From: Arsenophonus sp048493715
Lineage (GTDB): Bacteria > Pseudomonadota > Gammaproteobacteria > Enterobacterales > Enterobacteriaceae
Direction of reading: 5' to 3'
DNA length: 64,000 bases
NCBI GenBank assembly: GCA_048493715.1
Contig: JBGDCZ010000011.1
Coordinates: 3,249-67,248, forward strand
In this document: positions 27,706 to 36,703 of the stretch, in pieces
Numbering within the stretch: the stretch's first letter is position 1
How the letters are laid out: the number at the start of each line of letters is the position of its first letter
Notes under the pieces: generated by a model
Databases searched by the model: none
What the model was told of the DNA's origin: nothing
What the model saw: the letters and a program-made list of their open reading frames with translations, nothing else
Translations under genes and position numbers: made by a program

Positions 27706-27837
27706 TAATGAACGTACCATTGTGGTATATTAATGGCAAACATAGTGGTTGTAACGCTTAATTTTAATATTTGCCTTACTTTTGTTGCAATAAAATTCTT
27801 TAAAAAGTTAAATATAGAATCTGGGGGTTATACCCAT

Positions 27838-27960
27838 ATGCCTAAGGAAAATGATGTTCTTATACGGTGTCTTATAGGTTTGTTTTCTGCATGGGGAGGT
27901 GTAACTAGATATATACTAAATACGGAAAAAAAAAGAAATCAAAAAGACGATGGGGAGTAA
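27838..27960 (+). pseudogene. N-terminal piece of a phage holin-like protein
   Basis: 40 codons from an ATG preceded by GGGGG: a charged start, one hydrophobic segment (VLIRCLIGLFSAWGGVTRYI) and a charged tail (EKKRNQKDDGE). The start resembles small phage holins, which usually continue with two more membrane helices. Those helices appear on the opposite strand immediately downstream (28000-28179). An open frame extends upstream to 27733, but its extra residues look non-coding. No other phage genes are recognisable nearby. Confidence 0.5.
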
Positions 27961-27999
27961 TAATTAAATATTTATAATTATAGCAGATATAAAAGTAAA

Positions 28000-28179
28000 T
28001 TATTTTTTATCAATCCTAAAATTGAAAACCTTTTGGTAGAGTAGTTTTAATCTTGTACCACCCATGGATCCAAGTAAACCAACAACCACTAATGCAATAT
28101 AGTGGCTAGCGTCATATTCCATTAATAATAAACCGCCAATAAATCCAGTAAAACAAGATATAATAATTTCAAATATCAT
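28000..28179 (-). pseudogene. C-terminal piece of a phage holin-like protein, inverted
   Basis: 59 codons on the minus strand encoding MIFEIIISCFTGFIGGLLLM, EYDASHYIALVVVGLLGSMG and a basic tail (RLKLLYQKVF): two hydrophobic helices with the Gly-rich pattern of the C-terminal half of small holins. It converges on the N-terminal piece at 27838-27960, with 39 nt between the stops. The simplest reading is one holin gene split by a local inversion. Two independent small membrane proteins is the alternative. Confidence 0.45.
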
Positions 28180-28662
28180 GGCTATCTATGTTTTTCTTTT
28201 TACTATAATAATCACTAAGGGTAGCTTTTAAGATAATATTATACTTTTAATGGATACCAACTATATCATTTTGATAAACAATATCATATTTACTCCTCAT
28301 TTACTAAGTCGATAACATTACTTAAATCTAATGTTAAATTTATTGTGTTATGTATTTTAAAAATAAAAATTATTAAATTATCATATTCAAATCTTAGAAT
28401 ACAGAGCATAATGATTAACATTACATTTCCATTGAGATTAATAGCAGAAAAAGCAAAAAATATATATTTAATTATATTAATTTAGCAAAAATAACAGCTA
28501 AAAAGATAAAATAAAAAAATAATATTAATCATTTAAAAATATTGATTTTTGTATATTCACTAATATTAAGTGAAATTAATTTCACTTTACTCTGCTGAAA
28601 TCTTAAAATCCATAACCATATTTTTAATGATATTAACAAATATTTAATTAACCCGGGAAAAA
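28180..28662. other. AT-rich intergenic stretch
   Basis: About 480 nt with no recognisable gene or RNA. It should contain any promoter of the protease-like gene that follows. Confidence 0.5.
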
Positions 28663-30517
28663 ATGAATATTAAAAAATACACGGAAAATAGCAAAATAAC
28701 TATTGTCAAACATAAATTTATACAAGACAAACAAAGCTCTTTAATTCGAACTTTTGTTATTCAAGAATTAAATATGCAATTTATACGACTGGTATTTACT
28801 TTGGCTAATATGCAATCCGGCTCATATATAGAAATGACCGATCGTGAAAAACAAAATATCCGTATCTTTCCACTTGATAAAGGCTCTAGGCTAGATGTAA
28901 CTTTTTTTACTAACTGTATCAATATCAAAGTCATACTGCCTAAAAATTATCACTATAATGAGAATCAAATGGTAGATCTTGCTTACTATGAAGTGCTACC
29001 CCATGACTTAACGCAAGTCGTCGAAGATAGCAAGGATAGGCGACAACCTGATATGTGGTATAAAAATACACTTTTCTTTAATCCAGTTCGTTCGGTACAT
29101 TTTGTCGCATTTAACGGTTACGGTGGAACCTGCTCATTTATCGGCTCATCTAATCATGTACTAACAAACCATCATGTCGTTTTAGACCCCAACAATCAAA
29201 TCGACCCAGAAGCGGTAAAAACTGGTGAAATATTGGTTAACTGGCACAATACCACCAACGACTTTTCATCACCAGTCACTGATATTATCCATTTTGATAC
29301 AGATGAAGCATTAGTGCATGGTGAATCAAATGGCAGCAGCGATGACTATGCCTTATTTACCATTACGGATTTTGATTATTACAATACTCACGTTAAAACT
29401 TTATTCGGCGGTTTAAAGCTTCAAGAAACAATAAATGAGAAGCGTGAAAACATATATATTCCCGAACATGGTGGTGTAAAACCCTTACAAATTAGGGCTC
29501 GACAAACTTTTACTATGGATCCTTTTACATCAATAATGCTGGTTGGCAGGAAGGTGAATTAATCATTTTTGACGATATGGAGTCAGGATCGTCAGGCGCC
29601 CCACTAATTAGTCGGAAAACCCATCACGCATTAGGAATTTTATGGGGTCAAATACTCCTGCAAAGAGGAGCTTCATCACCATACCTTCTCGATAAACTAA
29701 AAGAGTTTATTTCTACTAATAATACCCAAATTAAGTCACAAGGTAATATTGAAGCCACACCAGTAGATAACGCTGAAATTAAAGTTATTTTAGGCTATAA
29801 AGAACAATTAATTCCTTTTGACACCATCCAAGTTGAAAACCACGATGGTTACTCTATTGTCGAAATGGCTGGATTGGATCTCACGACAAGAACGACTTTA
29901 CCGGTAAAATACAAAGTATTAGCAATTATGACGAATAACCAGGTGACACATCTCAATGATCCTGCGTTAGCTGGAGAAGTCACTCTGAAATTTATTCCTT
30001 ATCACCCGCATCTTAAGCTATAACTATGATGTTTTTGAAATACCATTTGATATTAAAACAGCAGACAGCGTACCAGTAGTTTTTGATGTGAACCAAGCTA
30101 ATTCTGTCTTGCATCCATTTACCGAAACTAATCCTAATTTATCATTTTATACTTTACGCCATGGCTGAGGATCAGAAAAAGTCGGTGAAATTGTAAATCG
30201 TTACTCGATTTTAAAAGCACTAATAATAAACGAAAAAGGTAAAAAAGAGTTAGTTACTTTCCAGGCATATCAAATAAAATCAATAACAAATAAAGAACCA
30301 TACCCTACAATATGAACCAGCTAGAATTAACTTAAAATGTAATTATGATATTAAAGGCCCATCATATTTAAGAGTCTGTTATTACCCTGAAAATAATCTT
30401 CATTTTATCGGTAAAGGAACATTCAAAGGCATTATTGCGCTCCATGGCAGTGATGAAAGTGGTTCTGCTGAACGGTTATGTAAAAATATTTTATTGGATA
30501 TTACAATAAACGGATAA
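28663..30517 (+). pseudogene. Broken trypsin-like serine protease with an extra C-terminal domain
   Basis: A protein of about 600 aa readable across several frames. After a beta-rich N-terminal part (about 1-150), a chymotrypsin-fold domain shows all three catalytic motifs: His in VLTNHHVV, Asp in SSDDYALF and Ser in ESGSSGAPLI. The frame shifts near 29525 (the alternative frame restores NAGWQEGELIIFDD before the Ser motif), near 30010 and near 30300, and has a TGA in FYTLRHG-stop-GSEK. The C-terminal region (YDVFEIPFDIKTAD, then SYLRVCYYPENNLHFIGKG and GIIALHGSDESGSAERLC) matches nothing I recognise. No clear signal peptide. Codon use is less AT-biased than the surroundings. Possibly a former toxin or exoprotease. 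Confidence 0.75.
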
Positions 30518-30558
30518 TTCATAATTAAATAATATTATAAAAACAATAGACAAATAAT

Positions 30559-30592
30559 AATACCAGTTTTTTATAACACTGGTATTACTTTT
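30559..30592 (+). terminator. Terminator after the protease pseudogene
   Basis: AATACCAGT and ACTGGTATT form a 9-bp stem around a 10-nt loop, followed by ACTTTT, 42 nt past the protease stop. Confidence 0.55.
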
Positions 30593-30806
30593 AATCAATT
30601 AAATAATTAAAACATAATAAGTAACATTAGATATTAAATTAATATTAAGGAGCAAAAATAAGCTATTATCAATAATCGCTTAGATCTATTTTCTTACTGT
30701 TAAAAGAGCTTACTTCTTAATATTATCAATAAGAAATTATGTTAACAGAATAAGAGTGATAACTTAATATTTAACTTTCCTTTTATAACATTAAATAGGT
30801 TATAAT

Positions 30807-31507
30807 ATGAACAATAAAAAAATTTCCACCGAGCAAAAAGAATTAATTTTTGCATTTGTCCTTTTCCCTGGAATAACACCATTAGATATTATTGCACCGG
30901 CCACACTATTACAAAATCAAGGGCTGGCATGACAAACAACCTGTTGCAACAAAAATTAATTGTGTAACACTGACACCAACAACGACATTTGATGAATTGA
31001 ATGTGGTAGATATATTATGCATTACCGGCTCTCATAATCCTTTACCTGCACTTAAAGATACTAAAATGGATATATAAGGTTAGTCAGAATGCTAAATATA
31101 TTACTAGTGTTTATAATGGCTCAATGTTTTTAGCCGCTGTAAATCTATTAGATAACTATCAATCCTTAACACATTGGAGTTGTAATGAATTTTTAGCCCA
31201 GCTCGGGGCTACCGTTTCAAACCAACGTGTTACTATTGATAGAAATAGAATTACTGGTGGCGGAGTCACCACTGGTATTGATTCTGAGTTATACTTATTA
31301 TCCATGCTAAAATCAGAAACTGACGCAAAGTTAATGCAACTATTTACCCAGTATGACCCTCACCCCTTCCATTCAGGAAACTCTGAAATAGCCGAACCGG
31401 AATTAGTTAATTTAGCGCGCGATAAAATTAAAGCATCATTTGAAACAGAAACCCCTGATTATCTTGAAATACTTAAATGTGCAATTGAAGGAAAAAAGAT
31501 TTTCTGA
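30807..31507 (+). pseudogene. Broken DJ-1/PfpI family protein
   Basis: Homologue of class I glutamine-amidotransferase-like proteins (isonitrile hydratase-type). Three frames join: the start (ELIFAFVLFPGITPLDIIAP), a middle part (TFDELNVVDILCITGSHNP) and the C-terminal half (QSLTHWSCNEFLAQLGATVS, TGGGVTTGIDSELYLL). At the nucleophile elbow, where this family has Cys (pattern SVCxGS), the sequence reads SVYNGSMFLAA, so the catalytic Cys is replaced by Tyr. Frameshifts lie near 30920 and 31075. Both kinds of damage argue for loss of function. Confidence 0.8.
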
Positions 31508-31600
31508 ATACTTACATTAATGTATTCAATAATGTTGTATATTATTTAATTTATTGATATATTTAGGTTATTATAAAAATAATAAGCATCCGGATGCATT

Positions 31601-32066
31601 ATGATTAATAACCTTAAACGCCATAAACTCACTGAAGCTATTTTGAAGTTTTCTTTATCAACGCTTTTTTTCATTTTATTTACAGCTAGTGCTCATCAGT
31701 ACAAAGAAATTGCTGATCTTATTGAGCAACGCCTCTCTTATATGAAATATGTTGCCAGATACAAATTTGAAAAACACTTGCCAGTAGAAGATCGTACCCA
31801 AGAAAATAAAGTTATTTTGAACTCGATTAATAAAGCAGAAGCTTTAGGTTTGGACAAAAAATCAATAGAGCCTTTTATGATATCGCAAATAAATGCTGCT
31901 ATAAAGCAATTCAATATCGTTACAAAGCAGATTGGTTGTCCATGCCGGAGAACAGACAGCAAAATACGACTTATCGAATATTAGTTTAAAAATTAGTAAA
32001 TTAAGTGATAATATCCTACAATTAATCGCTGAGGAATTAAAAAATAATGGTCAAATAAAAAATTAG
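31601..32066 (+). pseudogene. Broken secreted (periplasmic) chorismate mutase, AroQ-gamma type
   Basis: An N-terminal signal-peptide-like stretch (ILKFSLSTLFFILFTASAHQ) is followed by the AroQ helix motifs RLSYMKYVARYKFEKHLPVE, DRTQENKVILNSINKAEALG and IEPFMISQINAAIK. These match the exported monofunctional chorismate mutase of Salmonella/Yersinia (chorismate to prephenate in the periplasm). After INAAIK the correct frame (AIQYRYKADWLSMPENRQQN) is reached only through a frameshift near 31905. The C-terminal helix (ISKLSDNILQLIAEELK) lies in another frame and ends at 32064-32066. The physiological role of the exported enzyme is unclear. Confidence 0.8.
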
Positions 32067-32317
32067 ATCTGTTTATATAAATAAAATCGACCAACACAAT
32101 CTTAAAAGATCGGATAAAAAAATAATTTGTTCATCACTTAAAAATATCTTTAAAAAATAAAAATATTAAATATTAAGTAATAAAAATATTTTTATAATAA
32201 CTAAATTTTTATATTTAGTCAATATATAATCTTGTAAGAAATTAACATACGTGTATAGTCTTTGACTACTTTTCCATCATATTCAGCCGATCAATTCGAA
32301 GCTAATACCGATAATTA

Positions 32318-32907
32318 TTAGAATTAGATTTAATAATCAGTGATCCTAACAGCACGACATTAAAACAAAAAGAAGATGTTAATAATAAAATTATGGGATT
32401 ACTTAATGAAATTGAAAATTTGTATGATAAATACATTAAATTAAATGAAGATATTACCAGTCCTTTTATGAAAGAGTTACAAATATTAAAAATAAAGTCT
32501 AGTATGGTTACCATAAAATCTGGTGATACTGACGGGGAAAGTTATAGCCTTTCTAAAGAGGTATTTGAAAATAATAATAAATTTTTTGAATCTTATTATT
32601 GTTCATTGTCAAGAGCCGATCAAGAATTACAGAAAATAAGCGAACATGATAGAAATTATGTTTGGTATTGTTGTCAATATAATTTTGCCCATCAGCTAGC
32701 ATATAATAAAATTGCGCCACCTGGGGTAATAAAGATCAGACAGAATTTTATTCAATAGTAAATGAATTAAAAACAAAAAAACTACTGGAAGAAACCGTTT
32801 TTGCGATAGCCAATGCGTGTAATCCGCTAATTTTTTGTGAAAAATCTTTTGCTGGTGAGGATCCTAAAAACGATATTTTCTTTATTGTACTTAAAGAACT
32901 TAATTAA
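32318..32907 (+). pseudogene. Broken gene of unknown function
   Basis: The frame from 32318 to 32758 encodes a helical, charged protein (LNEIENLYDKYIKLNEDI; SMVTIKSGDTDGESYSLSKE; SYYCSLSRADQELQKISEHD). A shift near 32735 continues as FYSIVNELKTKKLLEETV and CNPLIFCEKSFAGEDPKNDI to a stop at 32907. No start codon is clear except ATG at 32393. I do not recognise the family. Base composition resembles the other accessory genes of this region. Confidence 0.5.
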
Positions 32908-32924
32908 TTTTATAATAATTATTT

Positions 32925-33050
32925 AGCTACAAAAAAGATATTAGTGATCACCAATTAGCTCAAGATTGCTATGTACTAACAGAAATAAAATCTCTTTATA
33001 TACCCGAATCAATAAAACAAGAACCTAAACACATTAACTTAGCTGGTTAA
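32925..33050 (+). pseudogene. Short coding remnant, unknown
   Basis: 42 codons reading SYKKDISDHQLAQDCYVLTE and IKSLYIPESIKQEPKHINLA to a TAA at 33048, with no start. It may be the tail of the preceding broken gene or a separate lost gene. Identity unknown. Confidence 0.3.
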
Positions 33051-33252
33051 ATAGATAATTCTAAATACATAACTATCTATCTGCTAGTACTCCAGGCTTA
33101 TTCAGCAAAATGAGACAAGATAATTTATTGTAATAAAATAGCAGAAAATATCTTATTCAAAAACTTACTATAAATATTTAATGACTATTTTTACATAAAT
33201 CATAATTTGCTGCTATTATTTTATTAATATCAAGCAAATTTGGAGTTCTATT

Positions 33253-33571
33253 ATGAAATTGAAAATACTATCTATCACATTAATTGGATTTTTACTTCAA
33301 GTCCTGTTTTTGCTGTCGAAACAACTGTCAAAAAACAATAAACTCTCAACAAATGAGAATGAAAGATTGCAATATCTAAGCAAAAAAGAAAGCATTAACG
33401 AGTCAAAAGAGAAAATTTTTTATGACATCATGTCTTAGTAACAAGTCTGCTAAGAAAGGTAATTCTCAGAATGAGAAAATGTAATGCAGCAACAACCAAA
33501 AAAAATTTAAAAAGAGTGAACGTCAAGTATTTATGAGTAAATGTCAAGAGGTTAATTTAATACAAAAATAA
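33253..33571 (+). pseudogene. psiF: Broken PsiF, phosphate-starvation-inducible protein
   Basis: The start MKLKILSITLIGFLLQ is a signal peptide. After a frameshift near 33300 the sequence shows the two PsiF repeats: INSQQMRMKDCNI..AKKKAL with FFMTSCLS, then NSQNEKM..CSNNQKKFKKSE with VFMSKCQ. The paired Cys pattern matches E. coli PsiF (TPQQQRMTSCNQQA, repeated). Two in-frame stops (in CNI-stop-AKK and KM-stop-CSN) add to the shift. PsiF is a small periplasmic protein of unknown function in the Pho regulon. Confidence 0.75.
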
Positions 33572-34009
33572 GGCGGCTTTTTTTAGCGGCTATGTTTCTG
33601 AACTATATAACAGTATTTAATTTTCATTTTAATATATCAAATAATTAAAATATAAATAAAATTCTTGAATATTCAAGACTAGATAATAAGATTACGTATC
33701 TTTTTTAAAAATTAGCCACTTAAAAGCATATAAAAAATAAGAATTAATATTCAAAAAATAATTAATATTTTCTAAACTCAATAGAATTCAAAATAATAAT
33801 AACGTTATACATTTTACTCATACTAATAAAATAATTTAAGATTATATTATCATTACATATCAAAAAAATTTATAAAATAATTTGCTCCATTTAACAGAAT
33901 TTTTCTTATAAAGTCGCTATATTAATTTTTATCTTCATTTCATTTTTACAGACTCATAATTATAGATTGTTTACAGCCATAAAGTTGCTAACTTAAAGAG
34001 ATAAATATA
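33572..34009. other. AT-rich intergenic stretch
   Basis: About 440 nt without recognisable genes, RNAs or strong hairpins. Confidence 0.5.
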
Positions 34010-34554
34010 ATGCATAATGAATGGCAAGAAGTTTTAGATTTTTGGTTTAAAGAATCCACCAATAAACAATGGTTCGAAAAAAACCACAATTTAACGCTAT
34101 CATACGGGATAGATTAAGCATACTACTGAAAAAGCAAGTCGTGGAGAACTTGCACATTGGCGTTGTTCAATAAAAGATAGGTTAGCTGAAATTATCGTAC
34201 TTGATCAATTTTCACGAAATATTTGGCATGATACCGTAAAAGCATTTTCTCAAGATAATATGGCGCTAATGTTAGCTCAAGAAGCTATTAAACAGCCAGA
34301 TTATACCAACTTACCCATCACACAGCGTAAATTTATTTTGATGCCATTTATGCATTCAGAATCACCTTTTATTCATCAAAAAGCAGTTCCTCTCTTTACT
34401 GCCTTAAATGATAAAATAACACTTGAATTTAAAATGCGACATAAAGAAATTATTGATCATTTTGGCCGCTATCCACAATAGAAATAAAATTCTTAATATG
34501 GCTTTTACCCTTGAAGAAATATTAGTTTTAAAGAAATCTGGCTCCAGTTTCTAG
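34010..34554 (+). pseudogene. Broken DUF924 family protein
   Basis: TPR-like DUF924 protein of unknown function. It begins MHNEWQEVLDFWFKESTNKQ. After a frameshift near 34090 it continues with RASRGELAHWRCSIKDRLAE, IIVLDQFSRNIWHDT, FILMPFMHSE and HFGRYP, and after another shift near 34480 with NKILNMAFTLEEILVL and KKSGSSF. These are the family's signature blocks (DQFSRNI, PFMHSE, GRYPHRN). At least two frameshifts. Confidence 0.8.
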
Positions 34555-34556
34555 TC

Positions 34557-34590
34557 TAAAAAAATGAGTATATGTTTTGTGCATATACTC
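34557..34590 (-). terminator. Terminator downstream of dmsD
   Basis: GAGTATATG and CATATACTC form a perfect 9-bp stem at 34566-34590; on the minus strand it is followed by ATTTTTTT. It lies 9 nt past the dmsD stop. Confidence 0.7.
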
Positions 34591-34598
34591 TATTACGC

Positions 34599-35200
34599 TT
34601 ATTCAATAAAACAATGGTATTTTGCAAATTGTAAATTAAGCGGTTGTTGAACAGTTTTTAAATATTCTTCTGCAATAACCACAATATTTCGATAAAAAAT
34701 GTGCTCTAACTTTGTCATTTGTATTAAAGATAAATAACGATATGCCCAAGGCAATAAATGCTTCTCTATTAATTCAATTGCTATATTTTCTCTATTTTTT
34801 TCCAATAAATAAACCACTGCTAATAACATAAGCCCAAACTGATCAGCCGATTCATTCTGATCACTATATATAGAGAGAGTGTAAAGATAGAAAGCGCTGA
34901 TATGCTTAAGTTGAGCTTTCCATAACGATTTTTTCTGAGTCTAAATAGACAGATCCCCAAGGAGGAACTGGCATATTTCTTTGTCCTTCAAATAAAATAT
35001 AAAAATCATAAATTAATAATCTAAAATCTTGCTTTGCTATTTCTTTTGTTAGCTTCTCAATTTTCTGTATATCTATCTCGCCATGGAAATAACTCAACAA
35101 AAAAATGCATTAAAAGAATTAATGACTTTACTGAGGGTGAATCAGGCGGATAATAAAAACATGCCTCGAGAATACGCAAAATTGAAGTATTTAATAGCAT
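34599..35200 (-). pseudogene. dmsD: Broken TorD/DmsD family redox-enzyme chaperone
   Basis: System-specific chaperone for the Tat-exported DmsA subunit. Three stretches on the minus strand: MLLNTSILRILEACFYYPPD from 35200, DFYILFEGQRNMPVPPWGSV with YLDSEKIV (35100-34906), and LLAVVYLLEKNRENIAIELI with HLLPWAYRYLSLI (34829-34599). The PPWGSVYLD motif is the family hallmark. Frameshifts lie near 35085 and in 34830-34905. It follows the broken dmsABC genes and would have served them. Confidence 0.8.
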
Positions 35201-35274
35201 AAAATTTATTTTCCAAACAATAATAATATGCAGTTCACTTCCATAAAAAGCAGCTCATAAAAAGTAACAGTAAC

Positions 35275-35310
35275 AAAAAATTACTCTGCAAATATACTTT
35301 TGCAGAGTAA
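35275..35310 (-). terminator. Terminator between dmsC and dmsD
   Basis: A perfect 12-bp stem (TTACTCTGCAAA with its complement, 35281-35310) with a 6-nt loop, followed by a T run on the minus strand. It is placed at the end of dmsC, so dmsD had separate or read-through transcription. Confidence 0.75.
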
Positions 35311-36087
35311 ATAATAAAACATAGTTTACATAGTAACTTTGCCATAAATTATGGAAAGCTATGCGACCGGATAGTTCTGCTAAAAAAACAATAACTGCAC
35401 AAACAATTAAAGTCGTTCGCGGCACATTATCTTTTAAAATTACAGCTGCCATTACAAATAATGCTAAACCAAGTAAACGAGCTGTATGCCCCAAAATCCC
35501 GTTTGCTCCATCGCTTTTGAGTTAAGTAAACTGATACAATCGAATTTAGTAGCCAAAATTACCAGTGCACCAATAATAAAAAACAGAGCTCCCAGTTTGG
35601 GTGCTCCTATTTTATTGTCGCTAATGCTTCACTACCGATAAAACAAGTCATCCACATTTGTAACGTAGTAATGCGTATGCCAATTATCTACTGTATCAAT
35701 ATAATGTACTTGTGGAACTGACCAGACAAAAACTATACCAGCAATAACCACCGCTAAATTACAAATTTGTTGCAGTTTAGTAAACTTTTTTAAAAATGAT
35801 AAAAATACCGTACCTACAGCCAATACCATAAAAATACTGCTAAAAAAGCTTCATTACTCATTGGTAAACGACCAATCCCTAGGAGTATATAAAAAAACAC
35901 AATGGTTACCCAACATGCAAATTACCAATAACTAATCCCCAAAACATTACTACAGTGGCGAATAGATTGGCATTAAGCAGTTGATTTTTATTAATCAGGC
36001 TAAGTTTCCTACTCAAATAAACAATCAAAAATAGTCCTGCCACTAATTGACCCAATACGGTAAAAAAACCAGGGGAAGCTCATGCAT
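35311..36087 (-). pseudogene. dmsC: Broken DMSO reductase membrane anchor DmsC
   Basis: Menaquinol-oxidising membrane anchor of the DmsABC type. Near the start MHELPLVF breaks in a T homopolymer; the restored frame reads TVLGQLVAGLFLIVYLSRK. Downstream pieces include FVWSVPQVHYIDTVDNWHTH (compare VFVWMMVRVYNSIDTVPTW of E. coli DmsC) and a C-terminal membrane helix (TTLIVCAVIVFLAELSGRIA). The pieces lie in different frames, with shifts near 36060, 35870, 35600 and 35520. The exact 3' end is uncertain. Confidence 0.75.
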
Positions 36088-36696
36088 ATTTAACCTCCGC
36101 GAGATTTTGTAATTTGCCTGTCTGATCACTAAATGGTTTAGCGTCTTTATGCGGTTTAATCACAATATTAGGTTGAGTTAAAGTAGGATCTGGCATTGGT
36201 GCAATACCATTTTCATGCCCATGTAGTTCACGTAATAACAAAATTTCACCAAAATCTAGCGCTCGTTGGGGATATGAATCAACACAAACAGGTTTCATGC
36301 CTTTGGCAACTCGTTGATAACAGCCATCGCATTTACTCATTAACTTTTTACTTGCATCAAATTGGGGAGTTCCATAAGAGCAACGAAGCTCACAATAACG
36401 ACAACCGACACAGACATCCTGATTGACTACCACTAAAACATCTTCTTGCCGTTCATGCATAGCACCCGTTGGACAACCTGCCTAGCAAGTAGGTGAATCA
36501 CAATGATTACAAGCAATTGATAAATAATAGTTATAAATATTTTGTTGCCAAATACCATCCTGTTGTTGCCAACTACCGCCACCATATTCATAAACCCGCC
36601 GAAACTTAGCGCCTAATTTTAGATCTTTTTCATCTTTGTAACTAACCTGGCAAGTTTTACAACCGGTACACTTAGCGGAGTCAAAGAAAAAAACAT
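36080..36696 (-). pseudogene. dmsB: Broken DMSO reductase iron-sulfur subunit DmsB
   Basis: 4Fe-4S ferredoxin-type electron-transfer subunit. Start ATG at 36696 followed by a T7 run that is one base short of the frame encoding FFFDSAKCTGCKTCQVSYKD; the usual fourth Cys of this first cluster is Tyr (VSYKD against ACKD). Then KFRRVYEYGGGSWQQQDGIW, CNHCDSPTC, an in-frame TAG, AGCPTGAMHERQ and the intact C-terminal part with CVGCRYCELRCSYGTPQ and SKCDGCY. One frameshift, one nonsense codon and one lost ligand. Confidence 0.88.
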
Positions 36697-36703
36697 TACT
36701 TTA

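Noticed and set aside
27733..27837. Upstream extension of the holin-like frame
   Set aside because: The ATG at 27838 has a strong GGGGG site and the holin-like sequence begins there; the extension looks non-coding.
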